64,000 nucleotides of DNA. Origin: Puccinia triticina (lineage: Eukaryota > Basidiomycota > Pucciniomycetes > Pucciniales > Pucciniaceae). Shown in pieces: positions 1 to 11,139 of this stretch (position 1 is the first letter of the stretch; each line of letters begins with the position of its first letter). The translations under genes were made by a program, and so were the position numbers. The notes under the pieces were generated by a model, which was given only the letters and a program-made list of their open reading frames with translations, searched no databases and was not told where the DNA came from. The DNA is taken from NCBI RefSeq assembly GCF_026914185.1, contig NC_070562.1:1984001-2048000 (forward strand), read 5' to 3'.

Positions 1-3000
1 AGATTTGGACACATGATCTTGCCCAATCCCAAAATGACAAACCTTGAAAGAAGAAGTGGTAAGCCATCTCTCTCTCTCTCTCTCAGAATCAAAGATTTAG
101 ATCAAAAACTTACAAGACGGCACCACACATCAGGAAGATGATCAAACAAAGGGCGACCTTTTCACGCCAAGCCATTTGAATGTCTGGGCGTTTCATCCTG
201 CCCATCGTGCTCAAGAAGAAGTTGGGGATGTAAAAAGTGAGAGACCAGACGATGACGACCCACCACATCCTGCCCCTACTCGACTCGACCTCTTCGAGGG
301 TCTGGTTCTGGTCAGTTTTGAGGAGGACGTCATCGGTAGCCCCGTCACGGTTGGTGTTGCCGTCGATCTGGTTGTGCTTGATCAAGCCGACATCCATGTA
401 GCGGGCCTCCTTGTTGAGCATGACCTGCTCCTCGGGCTGCTTCGATTCCCACTCGGAGCCCCAGACCCGACTCTGTGCCGGTCCATCCTGGTAGCTCCCT
501 CCGTGAGGGAGCTCGGTCTCGCCACCAAAGCCGGGTGATTGGGGGATGTTGCGCTCGGCCTCGTAGCCGGAGTGTGGGCGATCGTCTCCACTACCGCTGC
601 CACCAGTGACCAGATGCTGATAGGATCCGCTCCCGCCTCCGCCAAGATCACCCCAGCTGTCTAGCTCGCGGGGGCTGCCTCCGGGGATATCGACCCCAGC
701 TAGATGTCCTGCAATCGGTCGAGGCTGGGAGCCCGCCGGGTGATCGGCCAAAAGTCTCTCCTCGAGCGATTGGAATGCGGGGAGGGTGAGCCAGACCCGC
801 GATCTGCCGATCGCAAAATCTTTGTTCTCCTCGAGCCCCAGGGCCGTGGTCAGTTGTCGACGTAGATCCGAGGCCTCGGTGCCCTCGAGCCTGAAGCGGA
901 TCGAAAACATGGTGAGGTCGAAGTCGAAGGGATAGTCGACCTGCTTGCACGTGATCAGGTCTGGGATTCTGAAGGCTTCGAGCTGATGTTCAACCCGGAC
1001 AGGGTCCCAGTCATTTGCATAGAGCTCGTCGTTCGGCTTGAGGTTGAGGACGTGCCATACCTGACACTGGCTGAAGTGGGAGATGAATTGGGAGAGGGTG
1101 GCATTGAGTTGGGAGAGGGTGGGCTGGACGACGGATGTGTCGATGAGGGCGACGGTGGAGTCGAGGGGGGCGCCTCTGGGCGAGCCAGGCTCGAGCGAGA
1201 TGTGGGGATGGGTGGGTAGGATCGGACTTGGGCGACGGAGGGGGCTCGAGGAGACTTGGGCGGCTACGAGCACGCTAGGGTCGAGAGGATGTCGATCGAG
1301 TGCGAGGGATGGCCCCGAGAGTAATCGAGAGACAAAGCTGTCGGTACTGTTACGGAGCAGGCTGACAAATTCGACGTCGACCAGCCCGAGATCGGCTTGG
1401 ATGATCCCGGTGGCGTCGTAGCTGACCGGGCCGGACCAATGTTGGATGCCGAAGACGGACTGGGAGGTGGAATGACTGGGACGGGAGATGAAGCTGGGGT
1501 GAGAGGCAAAGTGGGAACGCATGCCATCGAGCACATCGTTATCAGCCTCTTCCATCGTGTTATATTTGCCCTTACGCTGCGAGTTGGAGGTCTTGGCGAG
1601 TCCACCGATGATCCCACCCGGTTTGCTGTCGGCCTTGCCACCCAGCAGACCGCCTCTTAACATCTCTAGACGAGAGGAAGAGAAATCCTGGGAGTCGATC
1701 TTGGGGATCTGGATCCCATCGGCGGCAGCCCGGGAGCTCTGCTGGTCGAGGTGTTGGTGGCTGAACCAGGTGTGGATGAGTTCTGTCTGGTAGTTGATAC
1801 AGAACTCCTCGTAAGCCGATGCACCAAAGGATTTAGCGCGGCCGAGGAGGGTGTTACTCCGCTCGAGTTTCTTGATCGACTGACGACGGGTGGGCAGGTT
1901 GTTCCCGGAGCCGAGCATGTCAGCCAGTTCCTCCGAGCGGCCCTGAGGGCCTGGGGAGTCGAACTGGAGGATGCTCGAGCCGCCCTGAGCCTGGAGCTCG
2001 TTGATGAACCCATCACCGGGGAAGAGCTTGTGGTTGGCGGTTTCGACGACATAGGCGACGAGGACGCCGTAGAGTGCGTTCGTGAAGTCGTCCCGCTGCT
2101 GGACGGCGGCCTCGGGTCTGAGGAGGACGGTGACGGTCTCCTTGCGGATGTATTGGATCCGATTGGTGAGCACCCGGGCGAGATCGGGCGAGGGGAGCCC
2201 GAGTAGCTCGGCGACCAGCTCGAGCGTTTCGGGGTTGCTGACGGAGGCGGATTGGTCCTGGAAGTCGCGGGATTGGCTGAGCTCGAACTGGATGTTGCCG
2301 AGGAGGAGGATGGCTGAGAGGAGTTTGAAGAGACTGTGGATGTGTTTGGGTTTGAAGGCGAGGGATTTGAGGGCGGCTTGGAGCTCGTCGAAGCCGATGC
2401 GATCGGCGTCGGGACGATCGGGGGTCCGGTAGCAGGACGAGGAGGCGAGGAGGTCGTAATGGGAGGGGTCGGGGTGGAGGGCGAGCTGGGTGCGTTGGTC
2501 GGCGGGGATGCCGGCGAGCAGCTGGTAGAAGACGTCGAAGGTGCGATCGTGGGAGGACTTGAGGGGGATGCGGAGGCGGTTGCGCTCGAGGCCGAAGACG
2601 AGCAGCTTGGCGCCGGCGAGATGGAAGAGGTTGTCGAAGTGGAGTTCGAGGAGGGAGGATAGCCTGGAGGCGCTTGGGTTCTGGAAGGTCTTTGCGTTGG
2701 AGAATGCGCTGAGGAGGGTGAAGAGGTGGGGGATCTGGTCTGTGAGTTTGAGTGCTTGGGAAGACTGGGAGGATGGGCCGAGCGAGTTGAGCTGGGAGAG
2801 TCTGATGAGCTGGTTGGTGATGAGCTTCATGCTGGTGGTCTTACCCGATCCGGAGAATCCGCTGGATGTGGACTGGCCGAGTCAGCAGGGTTGCTACCAC
2901 ACAGAGAGAGAGAGAGAGAGGGACTGACGAGTAGACGATAGCCTGGGTTTTGGCGGTCCGTTTGAGGGCGTAGGATACATCTGCGGCCAGTTGGTAGAGG

Positions 3001-3209
3001 TGAGGGGGGAGGGCGTTGCTGGTGTTGTTGAGGTAGGCGTGTGCGGAGTGGTCGCTGGTGTCCTGGGTGGGCCTGAGGGGGTTGATGTGGAGCAGGATGG
3101 AGTGGCCGATGAGGATGTCATGGAGCTCGGCGCGGTGGCGGGCATGGAGGATGGAGAGGATCTCCTGGCTGTCGGGCGTGGTGAGCTGGCTGAGCCTGGT
3201 GGGCTCCAT
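1..3209 (-). CDS. Chitin synthase with N-terminal myosin-motor-like domain (class V/VII type), 5' part only
   Basis: Family role: plasma-membrane glycosyltransferase making cell-wall chitin from UDP-GlcNAc; the motor-like head helps target it. Seen here: exon 1 is 3209-2925 (95 codons, ATG at 3209) with a motor-like stretch LLHINPLRPT. Exon 2 is 2872-114 and opens with a P-loop, GFSGSGKT, at about residues 100-107. The motor domain fills most of it. A hydrophobic segment follows near the end of exon 2, then GRMKRPDIQMAWREKVAL, typical of these synthases just before their catalytic half. Exon 3 starts at 42 and reads VILGLGKIMCPN before the window ends, so the glycosyltransferase domain lies outside. 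The last intron (113-43) is GT-AG with a GTAAGT donor. Intron 1 is awkward: only a weak GTCCCT donor (2924) joins in frame to the acceptor at 2873; the better GTCAGT at 2928 does not. Nicotinamidase ends 72 bp upstream. Confidence 0.9.
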
Positions 3210-3281
3210 GGCTGGTTTTTTGTGGTTGATGGAGAAGAAGAGAGGGAAGAAAAGAAGGAGAAGGTCGACGAAAGTAGGAGA

Positions 3282-4382
3282 TCAGCACAGCAGCCCCCGC
3301 ACACCCCCCGCACCCCCGCGCACCACCCGGAAGGAGCCCCCCTGCACAGCCGCAGCCCCCGCCAGCGCGCACTCCACCCCCATCTGGACCGACCCCCCGC
3401 CCACACTCCGGATCCCATCCCGGATCCAGAAGACCCGCAGCCCGGCCTGCAGGGCGGATTCACAGCAGGCCTTCACACAGAAGTCCCCTGCCAACCCTGC
3501 ATAGTTCATCACAATCAACCAACGCCCAATCTCCGAGCTGCCCTTCCGCGGACCACCTACCAGCAACGAACACATTCCGCACACCCAGCGAGCCCAGAAA
3601 CTCATCCAGCCGATCAGCACCATCATCCAGGAAGGCCGAATAGTTCTCCACGTCCGGGTGGATGCCCTAATTTACTCATCATCAAGAGTCAGTCTAGTGC
3701 ATCCCACGATCAACAACCGAGACAGGCTCACCTTGTGGATCACTTTCACCGTCCGGCCCTCGCTCTTCAATCGCTCGAGACGCTCTTGGATCCCCCCATC
3801 CAGCTCACTCCCCTTCGTCCCTTGAACCTAAAATATTGCATACAAGAACCCATGAATACATATCTATCCCCCAGCTGGGAAACACTGTCAGCCATACACA
3901 ATGGTCTGGCCAGAGATCGATCGTCCTTGTTTGCACTTCTAGTGATGATCCGCCTGGCTCGCCGTCCGATCGTCCAGCCAGATCAGTGGTCAGCTGGGTG
4001 AACGGCTGGGCTTGGTGGGTCGAGGCGAAGGAGATATGCCCCGGCGGATGGAAGTCCTAGTATCAAACACACAGAATTAATTCCAAAATGTCTTCTATTT
4101 AAAAATTCATGAGGAGATTAAACGTGCCATGCTCGCCACAACTGCCTTCCAGCCCAATTCCTCGTCATCGAGCAGGCCGTAGACCGTCGCCAAGATCTCC
4201 CCAGCAGACCCGACCGCAAGCGCACCCTCGTCCGACACGAAATCATGCTGGATATCGACAAGCAGCAGGGCCGAGTTCGACAGCTCGACGTCTAGTGGCC
4301 CATCACCATCATCATCATCATCATCTCCGATCGAGGTCTTCTTCTGCGCCGTCTGATCATCCATCATCTTCTCCTCGGCCAT
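3282..4382 (-). CDS. PNC1: Nicotinamidase (isochorismatase-fold hydrolase), five exons, 276 aa
   Basis: Converts nicotinamide to nicotinic acid in NAD+ salvage. Exons: 4382-4128, 4056-3898, 3827-3732, 3666-3561, 3496-3282; total 831 nt, in frame. Family signatures: VDIQHDF with Asp43; the metal-binding DFHPPGHISF with Asp86, His88 and His92; LWPDHCVQGTKG; IHKG with catalytic Lys170; and GDFCVKACC with nucleophile Cys212. The first intron fits only as a GC-AG intron (donor GCACGT after codon 85); this restores the spacing VVASMDFHPPGH expected for the family, whereas the nearby GTTTAA donor breaks frame. The N-terminus has an acidic run of Asp residues at about 20-26. Its length exceeds that of the short fungal enzymes mainly through this N-terminal extension. 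Start ATG 4382 is the only one upstream of the conserved core. It lies head-to-tail with the chitin synthase, 72 bp apart. Confidence 0.92.
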
Positions 4383-4688
4383 CGTTTTAATCGTTATAAG
4401 AGATGATAAGATCGTATATGTATAACTAATACTGCTGCACTTCCTAATTTACCCGGAGAGCCCGAGCCTGGTGCCACCCGAACACCTGCCCCGAACGTAT
4501 TACAGGGTGCCCCGGCCCGTGCAGGGCTCGGGATGGCCCCGGGAGCTCCCCGGTCACCGGGGTATCTTTTTCGCGCAGGAAAGCAAAGGCCTTGGCTGAG
4601 CTTTGTCTGTCTTTCTGGTGTTGAAATAGTATATCAAACCACTCAACTATCTATGTAAAGAGAAACAAATTTACATGTTGAAATAAAA
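4383..4688. other. Intergenic region upstream of nicotinamidase
   Basis: Holds the presumed nicotinamidase promoter. A GC-rich block at 4450-4560 is rich in CCCG and CCGG words. No clear TATA box or coding region is seen. Confidence 0.4.
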
Positions 4689-5186
4689 TCACGAAAATAC
4701 AATTTTCTTTACTACATTTACCACACCTGCATTCTGTTCACTTGCCACTTGTACCACTAACAAATCAGATACATCCCACACGCAGGACTTTCCTACATAC
4801 AGTTGCCCATGGGCAAACACAGGGCTTTTTGAAACAAGTGCTACACGCTTCATACTTTGGCCATGGCATTTGTTAATGGTCATAGCAAAAGAAAGGGCTA
4901 CGGGAAATTGATACCTATAAAACAAAATTTTGACATATGAATCACCCTGTGTAAAAGAGTACTCTTTGGGATTGTGACATTTTTTCCCCTTGAGCGGACC
5001 AGTTAGAATTTGACTGCACAAAGTGTTTTGATTGAATTTCAGTAGAAATAAATGGGGTAAGATTTGCGCAGGCATGGTGGCATTGTGAGAATAAAAGATG
5101 GTGAGTAGGTAGAAATGACCACTATCTGCCTCCTTCAAGAATATATGTGTCAGGGCTGAGTGATTATTGGTGTCTTGGCTCCACAC
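4689..5186 (-). pseudogene. Helitron/PIF1-like helicase, C-terminal fragment
   Basis: A 165-codon open stretch whose second half matches the end of the SF1 helicase of fungal Helitrons: FPVALSFAMTINKCHGQSMKRV followed by SPVFAHGQLYVGKS, the helicase motif V/VI region. In the family the last motif is usually GQLYVALSR; here the Arg-finger position is lost (VGKSCVW), which suggests decay. There is no credible ATG start or upstream helicase core, so this is a remnant. The sequence just upstream (5187-5898) recurs at 15.7-16.7 kb. Confidence 0.75.
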
Positions 5187-5898
5187 TGCTACTTTCCGCT
5201 AGCCTTCAGTGCTCCTTGGTGAGCCTGATCTGTAGTGTAATAATTTGCAAGTGAATAAAGCTCCGCACTCTGCAGGCACAAATCCGCAATAGTAATCCCG
5301 TAAGCAAAAGATAAGGTCACGTAAAACTCTCCCAATACTCTAGTACATCCGTAAGTTGTAAGTACAATAACAAGTAGTCCGTAAGATGATCAAAAAGAAA
5401 ATAGAAGATAAACCATGAACCTCCCCCCCTTCCTTCCCTCCACATGCATCTCCATTCCCACCAGATCCCGCAGATCCAACACTTTCCCGCACTAGTCCGT
5501 CAGCTCCACCCAATTTCCCACACATCATTGTCCCAGACTCCACTTATCTCCAACACTTGACCTCCCACACCCTCTGTCTAGCCCCTGTCAATCAGTCTCT
5601 CACCAACAACTCCGCCCCAGTTCCACCCGCTTTGGCTGCCTTGGCTCACCTGCTGACGCCCCGCTGCTACCAGTCCACAAGTGTAGTCCGCTGCAGTCCA
5701 GGCCTGTCTTTCCGCTCCAGTCCAAATATTTGATCCGTGCATTCCGTCCACGTGCAACTTTCCATAAGCTTTCTTAGCATGCTTTCTGAGATCATCCTCA
5801 GTGCTTATGTCACCAGAATGCACTCTGCGCTCAGCCGCTCTGTGCATTCCCGCCTGCACTGCCTCCAAGTTACCACGCCTGCCCATATAAATCACCAC
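5187..5898 (-). repeat. Dispersed repeat R1, copy 1 (minus), promoter/LTR-like
   Basis: Reverse-complement match, nearly colinear, to about 15.8-16.7 kb. Both contain a TATA-like TGATTTATAT, the motif GTGACATAAGCACTGAGGAT, and a downstream GATCAGGCTCA followed by a GCTGAAGGCTAGCGGAAA-type end. Both also run on into the same remnant reading ATATTCTTGAAGGAGGC. The shape suggests an LTR or promoter block of an older element. No protein is coded. Confidence 0.6.
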
Positions 5899-6148
5899 CA
5901 CCAGGAAAATTCAATTGTCACTTGACGTCAGGTGACATCAGGACAGCTCCTGCGGGCTCTCCAACCTGTCTGTTTCTAGAGAACAAAGAGTATGGGTTTA
6001 TGAGAAAAACTCAGCAAACCTCTTGTCTCAGTGCTTGCACCTCTGGGCACAGCTCAGCGGGGGTGAGATCAACAAGCTGAGGATGTGCAAACCAGCAAGT
6101 CATAGCCTTGATTGAGAGCAAAATCTTTATCTAGTCATCCAAAGTAAG

Positions 6149-6350
6149 CACTACACATGCTGGATGGCCGGCCGCCCTTCCCTCACACCCTCTGGCCGGC
6201 CATCGCAAGCACTACATGTGCTGGATGACCGGCCGCCCTTCCCTCACACCCTCTGGCCGGTGTAAGACTCAAAAGTGTTCCTGAGAACCTTTTGCTGAAT
6301 GGAGAAGGGGATGATGGAGGTGCAAACTCTGCCCTTCTATACTATCAGGT

Positions 6351-6382
<32 letters not shown>

Positions 6383-7370
6383 TAATATGGAGTGATAGGG
6401 TTGGTTAGTTCAAGATGAGCTTGTTGATGACACTGAATAAATTGCTGTTATTTTTAATGTAAGGGTTGTTATGTATGTAGGTTGTTAAGTATATGTAAGG
6501 TGGTAAATGTAAATGTTGGGGTGACTGTAATTGGTGAGTGATGAACTGAGGAGCTGACAACTGGGGAGGAGAGAGCTCCTTATATAGACAAAAGTGGAGC
6601 CCCAGAGGGCTTGTGGGTTAGGGTTTCAGCTGATCTGGACAACAGGGTGAGGGATTTTAGCTGGTGGGAGTAGATACAAATGATGTCATACTGTGTCAGG
6701 GGTACATAAATGATGCCATAAGAATGCAGTAGGGCCGCATGAAGGCTGCGTAAAGTGACAGTAGGCTGCATGAGTTGACAGGTGGATGCAGGGGGTGCAT
6801 AAATGGAGTCTGAGGCTGCAGAATCAGTGTGTGATGACATCATAATATGGAAATAGAAGAGTACTTGATACTATGTGATGACTATAGTCTGATGGGGAGA
6901 TGTATGCTTGTATCCTGTGATGTGTATAAGCATGATACTGTGATCCTTGACTTGAGGCTTGTGACAGGCTGGTGACTGGGTATGTTGAACGTGTGATGGG
7001 TGTCCCGTGTCCAAGGAAGTGTAGGTTCCAAACCAGAGGGGCTCCAGTGACGCTGCCAGTGGTGACTAGGAGTAAAATTGGCCGTAGAATCCATTTCTGG
7101 GGTCCATTTGATGGTATCTTGAGGCCTATTATGAGTAATTATGTGACTTAGAAAAAACTTTTTATTTTTCCACTTTTCCGTCTACCACACCGGCCATTGC
7201 AAGCACTACATGTGCTGGATGACCGGCCGCCCTTCTCTCACAATTTCCGGCTGGCCATCGCAAGCACTACACGTGCTGGATGACCGGCCACCCTTCCCTC
7301 ACACCCTCCGGCCGGCCATTGCAAGCACTACACGCGCTGGATGACCGGCCGCCCTTCCCTCACAAGCACT
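6149..7370. repeat. 61-bp tandem satellite, split by solo LTR A
   Basis: Units start CACTACAYGTGCTGGATG and contain ACCGGCCGCCCTTCCCTCAC. Successive starts at 6149 and 6210 give a 61-bp period. The array resumes after the LTR at 7190 with about three more units. The units are rich in CCGGCC, the context in which the LTR landed. Confidence 0.8.
6261..7189 (-). mobile_element. Solo LTR A (about 929 bp)
   Basis: In sense (minus) orientation it starts TGTGGTAGACGG and ends GAGTCTTACA, the usual TG...CA ends. It has a TATA box (CTATATAAGGAG, near 6575-6585) and a conserved AAACTTGCCAAGCTTACC region near its 3' end. It is flanked by CCGG on both sides (6257-6260, 7190-7193), a 4-bp duplication. 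It shares most of its length with LTR B and LTR C. No internal retroelement sequence adjoins it. Confidence 0.8.
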
Positions 7371-7675
7371 ATGCTATTGGGCCGGTCATCCACACGCTAC
7401 ATTACCGGAATGACCAGCCCCGGTTCCTTCAGACACACTACACTCTCGGCCGGTTATCACAGGCGCTACACTGGCCGGATGACCGGCCCCGGTGGGAAGA
7501 CATCATCGGTGCTGATGGAAGCACACCCAAACAATGTCCCATCCCAGACCAATGGCCTCAAGCACTCAACAGCATCAGTCCATCTCGTTCCCAGATGTCC
7601 TCAGCTTGCTCAGGAAAGTGGGCTGAACCCTTGAAAAATGCACCACAAATGTAAGGACCATTGCGTCCATATCTT

Positions 7676-7808
7676 GATGATCGGCACAGGCCGGCTATCG
7701 TTGATGACCGGCACAGGCCGGCTATCGTTGATGACCGGCACAGGCCGGCTATTGTTGATGACCGGCACAGGCCGGCTATCGTTGATGACCGGCACAGGCC
7801 GGCTATTG
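7676..7808. repeat. 27-bp minisatellite with CCGG palindromes
   Basis: About five units of GATGACCGGCACAGGCCGG plus CTATCGTT. The 27-bp period keeps frames open on both strands, giving a repeated nonapeptide RPVPVINDS on the minus strand. This is probably not coding. Confidence 0.85.
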
Positions 7809-8402
7809 AGAGGGCACAACCCCTCTTGATGACCAGCACAAACCGGCCATTGAGAGGACAGACACAGAGACAGCCCTCTTGATGACCGGCACAGGCCGGC
7901 TATTGAGAGGGCACAACCCCTCTCGATGACCGGCACAAACCGGCCCTTGAGAGGACAGACACAGCCCTCTCAATGACTGGGACCAACTGGTCATCGAGAG
8001 GACACATCCCCTCTCGATGACCGGCACAGGCCGGCTATCAAGAGGACACAACAATCCTCTCGATGACCAGGACAGACCATAGCGGTTGTCGAGGGATACA
8101 TCTCTTGATGACCAGTCTGTGCCGGTCATTGAGAGGCCAGGTGTGTCCTCTCAATAGCCGGCCTGTGCCGGTCATCGAGAGGATGGGTGTGTCCTCTCAA
8201 TGACCGGTCTGGGCCGGTCATTGAGAGGGGATGTCCTCTCGATGACCGGTCGGTCCCGGTCATAAAGAGGGAGGATGTTAGCCGGCCTGTGCCGGTCATT
8301 GAGAGAGTTTGTGTCTGCTCGATGACCGGTTACTCCCGTTCATTGAGAGGGCTGTCTTTGTCCTCTTGATGGCCGGTCTATGCCGGTCATCGAGGGGAGG
8401 GC
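7809..8402. repeat. Array of palindromic CCGG repeats
   Basis: Units have the form CCTCTCRATGACCGG, 5-8 bases, CCGGTCATYGAGAGG. Adjacent units face each other, so both the centre and the junctions are inverted repeats. More than ten units occur, with variable loops. Other copies are at 9236, 17036, 20386, 21068, 23453 and 44222. Confidence 0.85.
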
Positions 8403-8708
8403 TGGTTTTGGAGTGCCCCGGTGTTCACTCCATATCAGCCTGGAGTGCCGGGTTGTGCACTCCAAATGGGGGATGGTTTTGGAGTGAACCATCCCCCACT
8501 CCAAAAGTGGCTGAGCTTGCTGAGCTGCGCACGGATGAGCGAGCTTTGTTGAGTGGTTGGTCAGGCTAGCCGCTGAGTGAATGGGCACTCATGCTCACTT
8601 AAGTGCATAGCAGGGTTGCGAGAAGAGCGGGCTGGATGCAGCTTTGGAGCTGCACCCAAAGTTGCACAATGTCACTCAACGTCGGGTGACTATTTAATTT
8701 TCCTGGTG

Positions 8709-9440
8709 AACAGTGTGAAACCTTGAGGCGTTGGCCATAACATTGATGGATGTTGAAGTAGACAATGAGGAATTGAATAAAACTTCTCTATTTCCGAAAA
8801 GAGAGCCAGTTGCGAGGACAAATCAGCAACAGTCTCCACCAGTACAACAACCGCGTAAAAAAAGATAAATGGAATCTGCAGCTCGGCCAGCGGGTACACC
8901 TTATCTACACCGGGATGAGTGTTCTTCAGTGAGCACCTGCACATTGGGAAGGATTCCACCATGGAGCAGTCCGTACCTGCTAGCCAAGGAAGGCTGCTCC
9001 AGGCAGACAGCAGCTATGTGTATTGGCTGGCCGGACAGCGGAAGGTGTCTTTGCTCGCCGGGCCCGGGGAGAATATTGCTCCTTGTAATTCACTTGGCTC
9101 GCCGGGCCCGGGGGGAATATTGCTCCAAACAATTCACCAGCTAGTCTACATCCCGGCAATCACCTGCACATATGCTTGCCAAGAATGATTCATTCCCACC
9201 GGGCAGAATCCTTGGCACTTGTACATGCTTGACAAGGAGACTGGCCATTGAATGGAGTAAACACTCCCTTCAATGGCCAGTCCGACTGCACATCTAGAGG
9301 AGGAGAGTCCTCTTGATGGCCACTGTCTTCTCCCTTTGATGACCTATTGCATCGGCGGCCATCAGGAGGGGTAACTGAAGGCTGAGGAGGCATTCTCGCA
9401 CCAGGAAGGGGCTGGGTGGGACAATCTTTGCAAGATCAGC
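8709..9440. other. Repeat-derived region
   Basis: The first part (8709-8880) resembles the tail of an LTR-like repeat. A partial tandem duplication of GCCGGGCCCGGGGAGAATAT occurs at about 9058 and 9101. At 9236-9365 there is a small palindromic CCGG-type cluster with TCAATGGCCAGT arms. No supported gene. Confidence 0.5.
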
Positions 9441-10245
9441 ATGTGCGGGTTCTCAGGCCCTTTTTTTTAGCAATTAAAGAAGTTTTATTCGGGGGTGCGT
9501 AGACAATGCTGACATTTTTCCTTCAAAGACAAGCCATCACACAGGATTTGGTCCAGACTCCATAGGAGCCGGCGTTGTGGTGCTCCATTGGCGTGACAAT
9601 GCCAAAAGCACATTGCAGAGGTATTGAGACAGCATAGATACAGCTATCATTCATTATAAGAGGAGGAAGTTATATATAATACAAGCAGTGTATGTGTTGA
9701 TGGGAGGAATGGATTCATTACAGATACAGACAGATGGATGAGGGATAGTGTTAGCACGGACGGAACGGCAGACTAGGATCATGTAGGATGGACGGCGTGA
9801 TCAGGGATGGAATGGAGGACCATGACTAGGTAGGATGGCAGGGAGGTGGAAGGATGTTATCAATAGAAGAGGTGGAAGGTATTGGGAGCACATGTCTCAA
9901 CCAGGAATGGAAGGGAGGATGGTGTGGTGTATCAAGTAAGGCAGTGTTATAAGGGTATATTACTTGTGTAAGGGTATATTATCTTTATAAGGATGGTATA
10001 TTACTTTATAAGGGTCTAGGATTCAGTATGATGGGATATGGATGTAAGTATTAATTAGGGAGGAGGAAGAAGGAAGGATGGAGCAAGGTGGGAGGAGAGG
10101 CTTTGACCCCCAATATTCTGGATGGAAGAAGGCAACAGCTGGACATGCAGGCATATGGTAGGTTACGGAAGGTTGTTTGGGTCACCTAGCAACACATGAT
10201 ATCATGCAGTGCAGCATATGCAGGCAGATAAGGTGTTCAAGGAGC
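9441..10245. other. Unassigned repeat-like DNA
   Basis: Purine-rich on the plus strand (many GGAAGGATGG words). A short AAGGGTATATTAC motif is repeated at 9953-10010. No coding region or RNA gene recognised. Confidence 0.4.
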
Positions 10246-10405
10246 CTGCCTGCAGAATCAATTACATCATTCTTTGGCAGGCAGTGCAACACATGCATAT
10301 ATTGCTGTGCAACTGATATCCCCTCCTGCAGAATCCATTACCTAATTGTTTGGCAGGCAGTGCAACACATGCATATCTTGCTGTGCAACTGATATCCCCT
10401 GCAGA
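10246..10405 (+). repeat. Tandem duplication, about 86-bp period
   Basis: Two copies containing TTTGGCAGGCAGTGCAACAC and TTGCTGTGCAACTGATATCC lie back to back. They precede the TATA box of LTR-like element E. Confidence 0.75.
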
Positions 10406-10439
10406 AAATAGCCCTCACAAGGAGTTCCCCTGGAGCTAA

Positions 10440-11139
10440 ATTCCCTCACCCTTCAATATATAAGGAGGCCTCTTTCCCCCCCTCATCAGATCTTTTCCCC
10501 ATCAGCCTACAGAGGTTTGGTCACAGTGGTTAGTTTAGTTACAGTGGTAGTTTAGTGGTATTTTAGTGGTAGTGGTAGTGTTAAGTTTGAGTCAGTAGTA
10601 GTAGTAGTAGTCAGGAGCTCTAGTAGTAATTAAAGTGCCTTATCAAGAGATTGTTAAGGAAGAGATTATTACCAACTTCATCAACAACAATTATAACAAG
10701 TAGTAGTAGTGTAGTAGCAACCAGGAGCTCTGGTATTGATTAAAGTGCCTTATCAAGAGATTGCTTAAGGAAGAGATCATTACCAACCTTCTCATCAACA
10801 ACCCAACATCAACAACAATTGTATTTTACATAATTGATCCCACTGGATTACATTATCCCTCCAGCATCAGAAGTTGTAACAGATCTGCAAGAATAGTGAT
10901 TTGAGGAATCTAGGTCTGATAGAGATTACTATACAAAAGTAAGATCTATCTTGGAATCAGCCACATCTTTATAAATATTGATTACAAGACTCTTAGTTAT
11001 TTGCATAGTACCATTAGAGGGGCAGGTCTTTCAAACCACCCGTAAGTTGTAATAGCCTTTCAACCTATTAGCAATTTATTTCCCCCTCAGAGGATATTTT
11101 CACCAAATAAACATTTAGTGTCCCACAAGAGTCCCTACA
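10440..11139 (+). mobile_element. LTR-like element E, 3' part
   Basis: A TATA box (CAATATATAAGGAGGCC, about 10456) resembles that of LTR C and LTR D. A duplicated block (AAAGTGCCTTATCAAGAGAT at about 10640 and 10745) follows. An AATAAA (about 11105) precedes the end CCCACAAGAGTCCCTACA at 11139. The last 200 bp recur inverted at 23819-24020. The 5' end is not defined. Confidence 0.55.

Larger units (their letters stand above)
5899..8708. mobile_element. TIR element of the CACCAGGAAAA family, large composite copy
   Basis: The left end CACCAGGAAAATT at 5899 and the right end AATTTTCCTGGTG ending at 8708 are inverted repeats. Each is followed inward by a short palindrome of the type GTCACTTGACGTCAGGTGAC. 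The second copy of this family is at 27174-28757. No transposase is present. The interior holds a 61-bp satellite, solo LTR A and the palindromic CCGG array. No convincing target duplication was found, so the ends may be a few bases off. Confidence 0.6.

Noticed and set aside
176..2941. Plus-strand frames opposite the chitin synthase
   Set aside because: They mirror the GC-rich coding strand of a clearly homologous gene and show no domains.
7558..8129. Open frames with repeated RPVPVINDS-like peptides as a repeat protein
   Set aside because: Frames are open on both strands only because the 27-bp period is a multiple of three. They are fully explained by the minisatellite and lack a start context or other exons.
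7676..8402. Regularly spaced repeats resembling a CRISPR array
   Set aside because: The repeats are palindromic units with drifting loops in alternating orientation, not constant repeats with unique spacers, and the genome is eukaryotic with no cas genes.
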